Below are positions 46,092-54,982 of a stretch of DNA of 64,000 nucleotides, one piece after another. Position 1 is the stretch's first letter. Every line of letters begins with the position of its first letter. The stretch covers positions 777,630-841,629 of the forward strand of contig NZ_SDGY01000001.1 of the NCBI RefSeq assembly GCF_008107645.1, read 5' to 3'. The position numbers were made by a program, and so were the translations under genes. Source of the DNA: Leuconostoc litchii. Lineage in GTDB: Bacteria > Bacillota > Bacilli > Lactobacillales > Lactobacillaceae. The notes under the pieces were generated by a model. That model was given only the letters and a program-made list of their open reading frames with translations. It was not told where the DNA came from and ran no database searches.

Positions 46092-46700
46092 TCATTCTCC
46101 TTTCAACCATTCTGGTAACTGTTCACCTAGTTTTTTCAAAGCCAAACCACGATGACTAATATTATTTTTTTCATCTGGCGACATTTCTGAAAAGGTTTTA
46201 TCTAATTCTGGTACAAAAAATATTGGGTCGTAGCCAAACCCACCGTGTCCTCGTTCAGCATCAGTAATGTAACCATTAACTTGTCCATCAACAACTAGTT
46301 TTCTTCCTTTTGGATCACGTAAAACAATCACACTATTAAAATGAGCCGTGCGCTGTGCAACAGGCATACCTGACAATTTATTTAGTACTTTGGCAATGTT
46401 CGCTTGGTCATCATGATCACCAGCATATCTAGCTGAATAAACACCTGGTTCACCATGCAAAGCATTTATTGATAATCCAGAATCATCAGCTAAGATATAA
46501 TCATTTGGAGCAATTTGAGCAATTGTCTCAACTTTTTTTGTAGCATTTTCTTCAAATGTAGTACCATCTTCAACAATATCAGGAATATCATTCCCCAGTT
46601 CACGTAAAGGAACAACCGGTAATGTCACATTAATCGATGCCAAAATAGCTTCCATTTCAGCGATTTTATGGGCATTATTACTAGCTATAATTAATCTCAT
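46092..46700 (-). CDS. rdgB: XTP/dITP diphosphatase (non-canonical purine NTPase)
   Basis: A 202-residue house-cleaning NTPase. SNNAHKIAEMEAIL at the N terminus, EDGTTFEENATKKVE, ILADDSGLSINALHGEPGVYSARYAG and GGFGYDPIFFVPE are the family signatures. It removes dITP and XTP from nucleotide pools. The ATG overlaps the murI stop by four bases, an arrangement typical of murI-rdgB-yfcE operons in Lactobacillales. Confidence 0.95.
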   Translation of the reverse strand: MRLIIASNNAHKIAEMEAILASINVTLPVVPLRELGNDIPDIVEDGTTFEENATKKVETIAQIAPNDYILADDSGLSINALHGEPGVYSARYAGDHDDQANIAKVLNKLSGMPVAQRTAHFNSVIVLRDPKGRKLVVDGQVNGYITDAERGHGGFGYDPIFFVPELDKTFSEMSPDEKNNISHRGLALKKLGEQLPEWLKGE

Positions 46701-47533
46701 TTTTCATCCTCCAAATGATTGTCCACAATATTAAGATGACGTACATCTAACTCATGCTCACGCTCAAGCCAACTACTGGCAATTGTATTAAATATATTCA
46801 GATCACCAGTCGTATTATAGATATCATTGTCATGACTGTACGTTATTTCAGAACGTAAATTCATTTGCTCCAAATAACGTGTCATGACATCTACAGTTTT
46901 TGCACCAGAATCCACTAACGTTACCCCCGATCCAACTGCTTCTTGAATGTAAGTTGCCAATAAGGGGAAATGTGTACATCCTAAAATCAAAGTGTCAATA
47001 TTTTCCATTTTAAGAGTACTTAAATGCTGCATCACAATGTCATGTGCCTCTAAACTAAGAAAATTATTATTTTCAACTAAAGCGACAAAATCTGGTTCAG
47101 CTTGTGCAAAAATTTCAATATTAGGATTAAGTGTCAACATTTTTTTACTATAAACGTGTGATGATACTGTTCCTTGTGTAGCAATTAAACCAATTTTGTT
47201 GTTTTTACTTGCTGAAACTGCTGCTTCTGCACCCGGTTCGATAACACCTACAACAGGAATGCTCAATTTTTGTTGTAGTTTTGACAATGCTCTTGCAGTA
47301 GCCGTGTTACAAGCAATAACCAACATTTTAATATTTTGTTCATTAATCAAATAATTGGCCATCTGAAAAGTATAATCAATAACCTCTTGTTCAGATTTTG
47401 GTCCGTATGGCATACGCGCTGTATCGCCAATATAAATTAATTGTTCATTAGGCAATTGCTTCTGGGCTTCTTTGACAACTGTTAAGCCACCAATACCTGA
47501 ATCAACCAAGCCAATAGGATTATTTTTTATCAT
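46697..47533 (-). CDS. murI: Glutamate racemase
   Basis: A 278-residue enzyme making D-glutamate for peptidoglycan. Catalytic cysteines lie in LVIACNTATARALS and LILGCTHFPLL; IGLVDSGIGGLTVVKEAQ and GDTARMPYGPKSE bind substrate. I use ATG 47533 (MIKNNPIGLVDSG). No Shine-Dalgarno is present. A promoter-like TTGCAT, 16 bases, CATAAT (47568-47541) ends seven bases before the ATG, so the message could begin at the start codon. The frame also continues 13 codons upstream to ATG 47572, but that extension would be an unusual hydrophobic leader. Confidence 0.92.
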   Translation of the reverse strand: MIKNNPIGLVDSGIGGLTVVKEAQKQLPNEQLIYIGDTARMPYGPKSEQEVIDYTFQMANYLINEQNIKMLVIACNTATARALSKLQQKLSIPVVGVIEPGAEAAVSASKNNKIGLIATQGTVSSHVYSKKMLTLNPNIEIFAQAEPDFVALVENNNFLSLEAHDIVMQHLSTLKMENIDTLILGCTHFPLLATYIQEAVGSGVTLVDSGAKTVDVMTRYLEQMNLRSEITYSHDNDIYNTTGDLNIFNTIASSWLEREHELDVRHLNIVDNHLEDEK

Positions 47534-47540
47534 ATAATTA

Positions 47541-47568
47541 ATTATGACGAGGATAATAAAAAATGCAA
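47541..47568 (-). promoter_or_regulatory. Putative murI promoter positioned for a leaderless mRNA
   Basis: TTGCAT (47568-47563), 16-base spacer, CATAAT (47546-47541); transcription would start at or next to the A of ATG 47533. Confidence 0.4.
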
Positions 47569-47620
47569 GCATTTGAACACTAATATTGTGTATAATGAAA
47601 TGAAAGGATTTTCGTCAACC

Positions 47621-48340
47621 ATGGATATCAACGATTACGATAAAATTTTACAAACAAACTTTCAAGTAAACAGTTTTGCACTCAGTTTGCTACGTGATGG
47701 TCTCTTAAAGAATTTACTTCAAGAAGATTACCCGCATATTTTGTATTGGGCTGGTAAAGAAATCGCTCGCCAATTTCCTACTGATACGCTATCTACCGTC
47801 AAAGAATTTTTTGCAAACGCTGCATTTGGTGACTTGGAAATTCAATCACAAAATAGTAAAAATCAACGATGGATATTAACTGGTGATTTAGTCAAACAAC
47901 GTCTAGCCTTAAATAAAAATGCTGACTTTAGTTTAGAAGCAGGATTTTTGGCTCAACAACTTGAAGTTCAAACTGGTGCAATTGCAGAGGCAAACTTTAA
48001 ATATTTAAAGAAAAATGAAGGTGTTACTTTTGAAGTTATTACCGATTTATCTGAAACAGTTAACGTAGACGATTTAAGGCAACGTGCAGCTGCTCGAGAT
48101 TCTTTCTTAGATCGAACACACAATACAACGGAAAAAGCTACGGTTGTTGAAGTTCGTGATAATGATGATATTTCTCGAGAACAATCTATCACCGATTCCC
48201 TGCTAGCATTTAAATTTGATGAAACTGTTATGCCTACTGAACAAAGTACAGGATTAAGTGCATTATCTGGTGAAGAAATTGATCCATTTAATGTACCTAC
48301 GCCTACCCCAACAGAAAATTCACAGTCTCCTTTTAAATAA
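47621..48340 (+). CDS. yslB: YslB family protein (DUF2507)
   Basis: A 239-residue protein. The conserved DUF2507 core (about 1-145) includes NSFALSLLRDGLLKNLLQED, YPHILYWAGKEIARQFPTDT and FSLEAGFLAQQLEVQTG. The C-terminal third is an acidic, Pro/Thr-rich tail. YslB-type proteins have a Bet v1-like or V4R-related fold and unknown function, often next to murI. ATG 47621 is supported by AAAGGA 12 bases upstream and a TATAAT at 47592. An upstream in-frame extension would start within the promoter. Terminator at 48341. Confidence 0.83.
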   Translation: MDINDYDKILQTNFQVNSFALSLLRDGLLKNLLQEDYPHILYWAGKEIARQFPTDTLSTVKEFFANAAFGDLEIQSQNSKNQRWILTGDLVKQRLALNKNADFSLEAGFLAQQLEVQTGAIAEANFKYLKKNEGVTFEVITDLSETVNVDDLRQRAAARDSFLDRTHNTTEKATVVEVRDNDDISREQSITDSLLAFKFDETVMPTEQSTGLSALSGEEIDPFNVPTPTPTENSQSPFK

Positions 48341-48372
48341 AAAACGCTGACATAAAATCAGCGTTTTTTATT
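48341..48372 (+). terminator. Terminator of yslB
   Basis: ACGCTGA / TCAGCGT stem with CATAAAA loop (48344-48364), then TTTTTT. Confidence 0.88.
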
Positions 48373-48395
48373 TTATTTTTATAAACTCAATAGCA

Positions 48396-48544
48396 AATAA
48401 AAAGCCCCTGACCGAAGAGGGGGGTTGGTCAGGGGATTGATAACCGAAGTTATCGTGTATCAATCAACAATTGGGGGAGTTGATTGATGCATTACTGGGG
48501 GAAGTAATGAAACTCAAATGTTATTTGAGTATATACCTATTATA
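48396..48544 (-). ncRNA. Multi-hairpin small RNA candidate with C-rich loops
   Basis: Reading the minus strand from a TATAAT (48544-48539, weak -35), about 135 bases fold into five consecutive hairpins. They are ACTCAAAT / ATTTGAGT (48530-48512); CATTAC / GTAATG with loop TTCCCCCA (48509-48490); ATCAATCAAC / GTTGATTGAT with a CTCCCCCAATT-type loop (48488-48459); GATAAC / GTTATC with a TTCG loop (48454-48439); and the terminator CCCCTGACC / GGTCAGGGG (48435-48405) with an AACCCCCC loop and T-rich tail. No coding frame fits. Repeated C5 loops are a feature of sRNAs that pair with Shine-Dalgarno sequences. No known family is matched. Confidence 0.65.
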
Positions 48545-48654
48545 GACTAATTTATTCGTAATATTGTGTCCAGACTTTGACAAAAACATTACGTGACAAT
48601 GACATGATATTTAGTGATGTAAATAACTTTTTATATCACTAAATTCATAGAATA

Positions 48655-48685
48655 GAAAAAAGGCATTTCTACTGAAATACCTTTC
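48655..48685 (-). terminator. Terminator of rplS
   Basis: AAAGGCATTTC / GAAATACCTTT hairpin (48659-48684), followed on the minus strand by TTTTTT. Confidence 0.82.
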
Positions 48686-48695
48686 TTTGTATAAC

Positions 48696-49055
48696 TTAAA
48701 CGTCGCGACGACGTTCTTTAATACGAGCTGCTTTACCTTGCAATGCACGCAAGTAATACAACTTTGCACGACGTACTTGACCAAAGCGAGTAACTTCAAT
48801 CTTTTCAACACGTGGTGAGTGCAATGGGAATGTACGTTCCACACCAACACCTGAAGAAATCTTACGAACAGTGTATGTTGCTTGGATGCCAGCACCCTTA
48901 CGCTTAATAACAACACCTTCAAATAATTGAACACGTTCACGTGATCCTTCGACAATCTTGGCATACACTTTAACAGTGTCTCCAGCACGGAATGCAGGAA
49001 TATCAGTACGTAATTGTGCTGATGTAACATTTTCTAAAATAGTATTTTGACGCAT
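48696..49055 (-). CDS. rplS: Ribosomal protein L19
   Basis: A 119-residue 50S protein: the start [40 protein letters not shown], the strand [12 protein letters not shown] and the basic tail [20 protein letters not shown]. Complete and standard. AGGAGAATGACC precedes ATG 49055. A structured leader lies upstream. Confidence 0.97.
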   Translation of the reverse strand: MRQNTILENVTSAQLRTDIPAFRAGDTVKVYAKIVEGSRERVQLFEGVVIKRKGAGIQATYTVRKISSGVGVERTFPLHSPRVEKIEVTRFGQVRRAKLYYLRALQGKAARIKERRRDV

Positions 49056-49150
49056 TGGTCATTCTCCTGATCGACAATCATACACTTGCCCTTAGGCTAA
49101 ACGCACAGCGGATTATCGTTAATATCGGCTTCAATAGCCACCTGTCATTG
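49056..49150 (-). promoter_or_regulatory. Probable L19 leader region
   Basis: About 95 bases ahead of rplS fold with GGTGGCTATTGAAGCC near the 5' end and a GCTGTGCGTTTAGC hairpin before the ribosome site. Firmicutes have an L19 leader that autoregulates; the location fits, but I cannot test the consensus by eye. Confidence 0.4.
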
Positions 49151-49178
49151 TAACAAACTATAAACGTTCTGTCTAGTT

Positions 49179-50879
49179 TTATTTTGCTCGCTTCATCAAA
49201 TCTGCAGAAATAACATCAATTTTTGCTTGAGATTCCTTCTGAGAATTAGATTCAACGCCAATATAAAATTTCAACTTTGGCTCAGTTCCTGATGGGCGTA
49301 GAGCAACCCATGAACCATCTGCCAACCAATATTTTAATACATTGGCTCTAGGCTGAGATAACGTTATGGTTGATCCATCTGCTCTGCGTTCAAGTGATGT
49401 TGAAAAATCTTGTACACGCACAACTGCTATGCCACCAATCTCTGTTGGCTGATTATCACGAAAACTAGACATAATAGCTGACATTTCATCATTACCATGT
49501 ATTCCCGGGAAATCTAAGCTGATTGTCTTTTCTTCAAAGTAACCAAATTTTTCAAATAATTCGTACAGGCCATCAGCGAATGTTTTACCCTGTGACTTAT
49601 AATAAGCAGCCACTTCCGCAAATAAAACAAGTGCTTGAATGGCATCCTTATCATGTGAAAATGGTTTTACTAAGTAACCAAAACTCTCTTCAAAGCCAAA
49701 CAAGAACGTATGTGACTTTGTTTCCTCAAATTCATCGATAGTTGCTGCAATATATTTAAACCCAGTCAAAACATCAGCAGTTTCAACACCAAAGCTTTCA
49801 GCAACTTTTGATGCAAAACGTGATGATACGATTGAAGTCACAATTGAACCATTATCTGGTAACGTATTAGTGTCTTTTTTTGCCGTTAATAAATAATTCA
49901 CTAAAACGGCAGCAATTTGATTACCTGTCAAGATTTGAAATGTACCATCGGATAGCTTAACAGCTGCACCCATACGATCCGCATCAGGATCCGTTGCTAC
50001 AACAGCATCAGCACCCTCACGCTTAGCATATTCAATGGCTAATGATAAAGCTGCCGCATCCTCAGGATTAGGCTTTTTTACTGTTGGAAAGTCCCCATCA
50101 ATCACTGCTTGTTCTTTAACAATTGTGTAGTTAGTGAAACCCGCTTGTTGTAATGCTTTCTCACCAATATATTGTCCTGTTCCATGTAATGGTGAATAAA
50201 CGAACTTTAATGATGCCCCTTCTTTTGCAACAAGGTTATCATTAACAGTGACGTTCTTCATTTGCTTCAAATACTTATTATCGATGTCATCATCAATAAC
50301 TTGTACATTTTTATTTGTTTCATCTAACTCAATATGGAAAATATCAGTAATGTTTGATAATTTATTAACAATCGTTTCAACGGCTTCTGGCACCATTTGT
50401 CCACCGTCTTCACCATAAACTTTGTAACCATTATATTCCTTGGGATTATGTGATGCAGTGATCATGACACCTGCAAAAGCATTTAATTCGCGTACAGTAA
50501 ATGATAATTCTGGTGTCGGACGCAATGAACTAAAAAGATAGCTCTTAATGCCATGTGCTGACAATACTTGCGCCGCATTAGAAGCAAATTCTGGTGAAAA
50601 ATGACGTGAATCAAAACTAATCGCAACGCCACGTTGCTTCGCATTTTCTCCCTGCAAGTCAATATAACGAGCTAAGGCTTCCGTTACTTGACGTACGGTA
50701 AAAATATTCATACGATTTGTGCCAGCACCGAGGATACCACGCATTCCTGCTGTTCCAAAACTTAAATTTTGATAAAAAGCGTCTTCCTGTTCTTCCTGCG
50801 TATAGCTTGCCAAATCAGCAGCCAAATAATCAGGTAATGCCGCATTTTGCCATTGTGTAAGGGCTTCTTTGTAACTCAT
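49179..50879 (-). CDS. pgm: Phosphoglucomutase/phosphomannomutase
   Basis: A 566-residue alpha-D-phosphohexomutase. The phosphoserine loop is VMITASHNPKEYNGYKVYG, metal binding is ATDPDADRMGAAV, the sugar loop is LFGFEESFGYLV and the C-terminal phosphate loop is ALRPSGTEPKLKFYIGV. It converts glucose 1- and 6-phosphate, supplying GalU at 56113. AAGAAGGTAAATC precedes ATG 50879. Monocistronic. Confidence 0.94.
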   Translation of the reverse strand: MSYKEALTQWQNAALPDYLAADLASYTQEEQEDAFYQNLSFGTAGMRGILGAGTNRMNIFTVRQVTEALARYIDLQGENAKQRGVAISFDSRHFSPEFASNAAQVLSAHGIKSYLFSSLRPTPELSFTVRELNAFAGVMITASHNPKEYNGYKVYGEDGGQMVPEAVETIVNKLSNITDIFHIELDETNKNVQVIDDDIDNKYLKQMKNVTVNDNLVAKEGASLKFVYSPLHGTGQYIGEKALQQAGFTNYTIVKEQAVIDGDFPTVKKPNPEDAAALSLAIEYAKREGADAVVATDPDADRMGAAVKLSDGTFQILTGNQIAAVLVNYLLTAKKDTNTLPDNGSIVTSIVSSRFASKVAESFGVETADVLTGFKYIAATIDEFEETKSHTFLFGFEESFGYLVKPFSHDKDAIQALVLFAEVAAYYKSQGKTFADGLYELFEKFGYFEEKTISLDFPGIHGNDEMSAIMSSFRDNQPTEIGGIAVVRVQDFSTSLERRADGSTITLSQPRANVLKYWLADGSWVALRPSGTEPKLKFYIGVESNSQKESQAKIDVISADLMKRAK

Positions 50880-50920
50880 GATTTACCTTCTTTTTCGTAA
50901 TTTCTTAAATTATAACAAAT

Positions 50921-51580
50921 TTACTTTCGAATAAACAATTGAATAATTTGTTCTCGATATTTTGGTACCCTTAAAATAACTATAAAAATAATTGCTAATA
51001 TGATAAGGATACCAACTAAAACACCTCTTGATATTTCAAGATGACCAATAAAGTACCCAATTGAAACCATGACCATTGACCAAAGCAAACTTGCAAAGGC
51101 TGACATTCGTAAATATGGGACAAAGGCCAATCCTAAACGATGCGCCAATAGTGGCACAGTAACCCGAATAAAAGGCAAAAATCTTCCTAACACAATAAAC
51201 AACAACCAACGTTTAGGATGAAAGTTTTTTGCAATTTGCTCAATTAAGTCACTATGAACATATTTTTTTATAATAGGAATTTTGCCAAACTGTTTCGTAA
51301 TATATGCACCAAACCAATAATTAACCCCATCACCCACAAAAGAAGCTATTGCAAAAACAATAACGACGAGCACTAGTTCAAAAATATTATGATGTGCACC
51401 CACAAAACCACCGACAGTTATTAGAATAGCATCCCCAGGAATAAATCCAGTTAAAATACCTGCAGTCTCAACGAAAATTAATAAAAAGAGCACAAAAAAA
51501 GTCGACAGTGAAAATTTTGTATCACTAGCAATTAAATTTGTAACCCAGCCAGGCGTTGTTGCTAACGTGTTTAAAAACAT
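50921..51580 (-). CDS. DedA family membrane protein
   Basis: A 219-residue protein with five to six helices: VETAGILTGFIPGDAILITVGGF with the G-D pair of the family, GDGVNYWFGAYITKQFG, and FIVLGRFLPFIRVTVPLLAH. DedA proteins flip or transport lipids such as undecaprenyl phosphate. ATG 51580 follows GGAGGGG; a preceding in-frame TTG lies in that site. Located just upstream of pgm. Confidence 0.92.
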   Translation of the reverse strand: MFLNTLATTPGWVTNLIASDTKFSLSTFFVLFLLIFVETAGILTGFIPGDAILITVGGFVGAHHNIFELVLVVIVFAIASFVGDGVNYWFGAYITKQFGKIPIIKKYVHSDLIEQIAKNFHPKRWLLFIVLGRFLPFIRVTVPLLAHRLGLAFVPYLRMSAFASLLWSMVMVSIGYFIGHLEISRGVLVGILIILAIIFIVILRVPKYREQIIQLFIRK

Positions 51581-51648
51581 TTTCCCCTCCAAAATGTCCC
51601 TATCGCATAGTTATTAGAATCGTAATTGATTCACAGTCAAACCACAAT

Positions 51649-52635
51649 TTACACATTATTTTCTGGTTGGTATAATTCAACCTCAAGCAACTCGTTATTT
51701 TGTGGCGCTTCACCCGGATTCTCAATAACCGCAAATAATACATCAATCAATACTTGTGCCGCCTTTTTAACCGGTTGTATGATTGTTGGTAAGTCTGGAT
51801 GCAGTTGACGCACAATCGGTGTACCATCATATCCGATAATTTTGACATCTTCAGGCACACGCTTACCAATTTTTCTCAGTGCATTTTGTAATTGAATTGC
51901 ACCTACATCGTTATAAGCGAATACACCATCAATATCATCATCCACTACGTAGTTAAGCATTTTCTCAACATCTTCTTCGGTAGCAAACCCTTGCAAGTTG
52001 AAATTTTGTTGAAAAATTTCCGCAGATGAATTCTCAGTAGCACGTAAAAAGCCATCATATCGATCGTGTGTTGGCGATGTTGACCCATCATCATCAATCA
52101 ATATCAGTAAGCGTCTTGCGCCAGTAGAAAGAAGATACTTTCCGGCTAAATATCCGCCTTCTTCATTATTTTCAGATACAATTGGAATATCATCAGAAAG
52201 ATAACGATCATACGAAACAATCGGTAAATAAGTATTTTGATATTCTTCAATATCCAAATTGTGAGATGAAGTTATAATTCCCTCAACTTGATTAGCAGCT
52301 AACATCTGTAAATACTGTTGCTCTTTTTCAACATTATTGGCCGAAGCCGCAATAATTACTTTGTAACCCTTTAGGAATAATAATTGTTCAATCTCATTTG
52401 CTAATGCAGTAAAGAATGGATTTTCCATATTAGGCAAAATAAGTCCAATAAATTGTGACGATTTACCTTGTAATGAACGTGCCATTGCATTGGGCTGGTA
52501 ATGTAGTTCCCGCATTGCAGCATGAACCTTGTCAATCGTTTTTTGGCTCAATGAGCCATAGCTGTTAATAACACGTGATACTGTTGTTACAGAAACGCCA
52601 GCCAGCGCTGCAACATCACTTAATTTTGCAACCAT
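51649..52635 (-). CDS. LacI family transcriptional regulator (ScrR-like)
   Basis: A 328-residue regulator. The helix-turn-helix and hinge are MVAKLSDVAALAGVSVTTVS and NAMARSLQGKSSQFIG. The periplasmic-binding-like ligand domain runs from about residue 60 to 325 (GVFAYNDVGAIQL, IKIIGYDGTPIVRQLHP-like region). Closest by eye are sucrose-type ScrR/RbsR repressors. It is divergent from an alcohol-dehydrogenase operon, its likely target. TGGAGG precedes ATG 52635. Confidence 0.9.
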   Translation of the reverse strand: MVAKLSDVAALAGVSVTTVSRVINSYGSLSQKTIDKVHAAMRELHYQPNAMARSLQGKSSQFIGLILPNMENPFFTALANEIEQLLFLKGYKVIIAASANNVEKEQQYLQMLAANQVEGIITSSHNLDIEEYQNTYLPIVSYDRYLSDDIPIVSENNEEGGYLAGKYLLSTGARRLLILIDDDGSTSPTHDRYDGFLRATENSSAEIFQQNFNLQGFATEEDVEKMLNYVVDDDIDGVFAYNDVGAIQLQNALRKIGKRVPEDVKIIGYDGTPIVRQLHPDLPTIIQPVKKAAQVLIDVLFAVIENPGEAPQNNELLEVELYQPENNV

Positions 52636-52658
52636 TACATACCTCCATAGTCTTATAC

Positions 52659-52738
52659 TATTTTATCACACGCGTAACAAATATAATCGAAATTAATTCT
52701 CTATATGACTTGACTTTACTATATCAAAGGTTTAGCAT
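52659..52738. promoter_or_regulatory. Divergent regulator/dehydrogenase promoter region with operator candidate
   Basis: Plus strand: TTGACT (52710-52715), 17 bases, TAGCAT (52733-52738) for the dehydrogenase. Minus strand: TTGTTA, 17 bases, TATAAG (52680 to 52652) for the regulator. The partly symmetric TCACACGCGTAACA (52666-52679) overlaps the regulator's -35 box, a plausible LacI-family operator and autoregulation site. Confidence 0.5.
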
Positions 52739-52781
52739 AGTCACCGTAAGTTACTTTTGTCACAAAAAAGGAGAATTAATC

Positions 52782-53798
52782 ATGGAAGCACTTGTGCTAA
52801 CAGGAACTAAAAAGTTAGAAGTAAAAGACATTGACCGTCCAAAGGTTTTGCCTAATGAAGTTTTGATTCATACAGCATTTGCTGGTATTTGTGGTACTGA
52901 CCACGCACTATATGCTGGTTTGCCAGGATCTGCGGATGCCGTTCCTCCAATTGTTTTGGGACATGAAAATTCTGGTGTTGTTGCTGAAGTTGGTTCAAGC
53001 GTTACTAACGTTAAAGTTGGTGATCGCGTAACTGTTGATCCTAACATTTATTGTGGACAATGCAAGTTCTGCCGCACTGCACGCCCTGAATTATGTGAAA
53101 ACCTATCAGCTGTTGGTGTTACACGTGATGGTGGTTTTGAAGAATTCTTCACGGCTCCTGCATCTGTTGTTTACCAAATTCCTGACAATGTTTCATTGAA
53201 GTCAGCTGCTGTTGTTGAACCCATTTCATGTGCTGTTCACGGTATTCAATTGTTGAAAGTTACTCCTTACCAAAAGGCTTTGGTAATCGGTGATGGCTTC
53301 ATGGGTGAATTGTTTGTTCAAATTTTGCAAGCATATGGTATCCACCAAGTTGATTTAGCTGGTATTGTTGATGAAAAGTTGGCAATGAACAAGGAAAAGT
53401 TTGGTGTAAAGAACACATACAATACAATGAAGGGCGACAAAATCCCTGAAGGTGAATATGATGTTATCATCGAAGCTGTTGGTTTGCCACAAACGCAAGA
53501 AGCAGCTATTGAAGCATCAGCTCGTGGTGCTCAAGTATTGATGTTTGGTGTTGGTGGACCTGATGCTAAGTTCCAAATGAACACTTATGAAGTATTCCAA
53601 AAGCAATTGACAATTCAAGGTTCATTTATTAACCCTAATGCATTCGAAGATTCATTAGCTTTGCTATCATCAGGTAAGTTGGATGTTGAAGCATTGATGT
53701 CACATGAATTGGACTATAAGACTGTTGATGATTTTGTTAACGGTAAGTTGGGTGTTGTATCTAAGGCTGTTGTGAAGGTTGGCGGCGAAGAGGCATAA
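52782..53798 (+). CDS. Zinc-dependent medium-chain alcohol/polyol dehydrogenase
   Basis: A 338-residue dehydrogenase of the MDR family (sorbitol or threonine dehydrogenase type). Catalytic zinc ligands: Cys in AFAGICGTDHALY and His-Glu in VLGHENSGVVAEVG. Structural zinc: CGQCKFCRTARPELC. Rossmann motif ALVIGDGFMGELFVQILQAYG, with Asp in VDEKLA suggesting NAD(H). The substrate is unknown; polyols or short diols are likely. GGAG with spacing of eight precedes ATG 52782. Codon use is strongly biased (TTG, AAG, GGT), unlike many neighbours, suggesting high expression. First gene of an operon. Confidence 0.9.
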   Translation: MEALVLTGTKKLEVKDIDRPKVLPNEVLIHTAFAGICGTDHALYAGLPGSADAVPPIVLGHENSGVVAEVGSSVTNVKVGDRVTVDPNIYCGQCKFCRTARPELCENLSAVGVTRDGGFEEFFTAPASVVYQIPDNVSLKSAAVVEPISCAVHGIQLLKVTPYQKALVIGDGFMGELFVQILQAYGIHQVDLAGIVDEKLAMNKEKFGVKNTYNTMKGDKIPEGEYDVIIEAVGLPQTQEAAIEASARGAQVLMFGVGGPDAKFQMNTYEVFQKQLTIQGSFINPNAFEDSLALLSSGKLDVEALMSHELDYKTVDDFVNGKLGVVSKAVVKVGGEEA

Positions 53799-53800
53799 TT

Positions 53801-54538
53801 ATGACTCAAAACGAAACGAAGACGAAAAGCTCTCGAACCATCTCAATGAGTTTATCGATTACCTACTTTATTATTTCCCTAGTCATCAATGCTATGGGTA
53901 ATGTATTGACTTTAGTTACCTCTAATCATATTCACCCTGCCTTTCTTGGTTCTGCATATTGGACTGCGGCAGAAGCGAATTTGGGTAACGCTATTTTAGG
54001 AAATAATTCACTTGCATTATTTTGGGCTTTCTTAGTTCTTGGTATGTTAATCTCATTCTTAAATGCATTTTTGATGAAAAAGCTTGATTGGAAAAGAATT
54101 TTAGGTAACTTTGTATTTATGTTACCCTTCTCAATTTTCATTCAATGGTTTGCGAATATTTTCAATCAAATTATGCCCGATGCAAAGTCATTACCAATGG
54201 TAATCTTGTACATTGTAATCAACTTTTTCGGTGTAGCACTTATTGGTACTGCTATTTCTATCTACCAGCGTGTAAATTTGGTTTTGCACCCTGCAGATGA
54301 TTTAATGCAAATTCTACGTTTTAAGTACTTTAAAGGTTCTGCTTTTAAAGCAATGTGGGCTTCATATATCCCACCAACAATTTTTGCCATTATTGCTTTT
54401 GTTATTACGTTCCCAAATTTATATAATTTTGGACTAGGTACACTTTTCGCTTTCTTATTCCAAGGCGGAATAACTGGAATTGCTGATAAACTAGTGTTTC
54501 ATAATTTAGATCATCAAGCAGTTGATGTTGGTGAATAA
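53801..54538 (+). CDS. YczE/YitT-type membrane protein
   Basis: A 245-residue protein with about six helices. The region ISLVINAMGNVLTLVTSNHI near residue 26 and a late FALIFQGG-like helix, FAFLFQGGITGIADKLVFHN, resemble the YczE family of small multi-helix proteins. No transport residue is evident. It starts two bases after the dehydrogenase stop, so it is translated from the same mRNA. A role as a permease for the dehydrogenase substrate is possible but unproven. Confidence 0.75.
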   Translation: MTQNETKTKSSRTISMSLSITYFIISLVINAMGNVLTLVTSNHIHPAFLGSAYWTAAEANLGNAILGNNSLALFWAFLVLGMLISFLNAFLMKKLDWKRILGNFVFMLPFSIFIQWFANIFNQIMPDAKSLPMVILYIVINFFGVALIGTAISIYQRVNLVLHPADDLMQILRFKYFKGSAFKAMWASYIPPTIFAIIAFVITFPNLYNFGLGTLFAFLFQGGITGIADKLVFHNLDHQAVDVGE

Positions 54539-54585
54539 ATAATTCATTAGTATAATGTAAAAATATTATTTTTGGAGGAAAAATT

Positions 54586-54969
54586 ATGGCTTTTTCTGAT
54601 TATTACTCAGGTTTGCAACATGTTGGTATCCCATCATCTTCACTAGAAAATTCTGAAGCATTTTGGACAAAATTAGGATTCAAGAAAACTGGTGATTTCC
54701 CTGCTGGAAATGTTATCTTCTTGCAACGAGAGAATTTAGTAATTGAAACTTGGAGTGGTGACGAAGTTGTTGGTAAACCAGGAGCTATCAATCATCTTTC
54801 AATGGACACTACTGATGCAGATGCAGCTTTTGAAGCTGCTAAGTCTGAAGGATTTACTTTGATTGATTCTGAAGTACAACATTTACCATTTTGGGATAAC
54901 GGTATTAAGTTTTTTAATGTCCAAGGTCCTGATGGTGTTATCGTCGAATTCTGCGAAATTGTTAAATAA
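54586..54969 (+). CDS. VOC family protein (glyoxalase-like)
   Basis: A 127-residue vicinal-oxygen-chelate protein: GLQHVGIPSSSLENSEAFWT, VIFLQRENLVIETWSGDEV, AINHLSMDTTDADAAFEAAK and FFNVQGPDGVIVEFCEIVK. The His of LQHVGI, Glu of VIET, His of NHLS and Glu of VEFCE form a plausible metal site. The reaction is unknown (glyoxalase, isomerase or dioxygenase). TGGAGGAAAAATT precedes the ATG. Third gene of the dehydrogenase cluster, 47 bases behind the membrane protein and possibly with its own weak promoter. Confidence 0.88.
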   Translation: MAFSDYYSGLQHVGIPSSSLENSEAFWTKLGFKKTGDFPAGNVIFLQRENLVIETWSGDEVVGKPGAINHLSMDTTDADAAFEAAKSEGFTLIDSEVQHLPFWDNGIKFFNVQGPDGVIVEFCEIVK

Positions 54970-54982
54970 AGAATTCATAAAA

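Noticed and set aside
48611-49030. 139-codon minus-strand frame overlapping rplS
   Set aside because: It is out of frame with ribosomal protein L19, which accounts for the coding signal.
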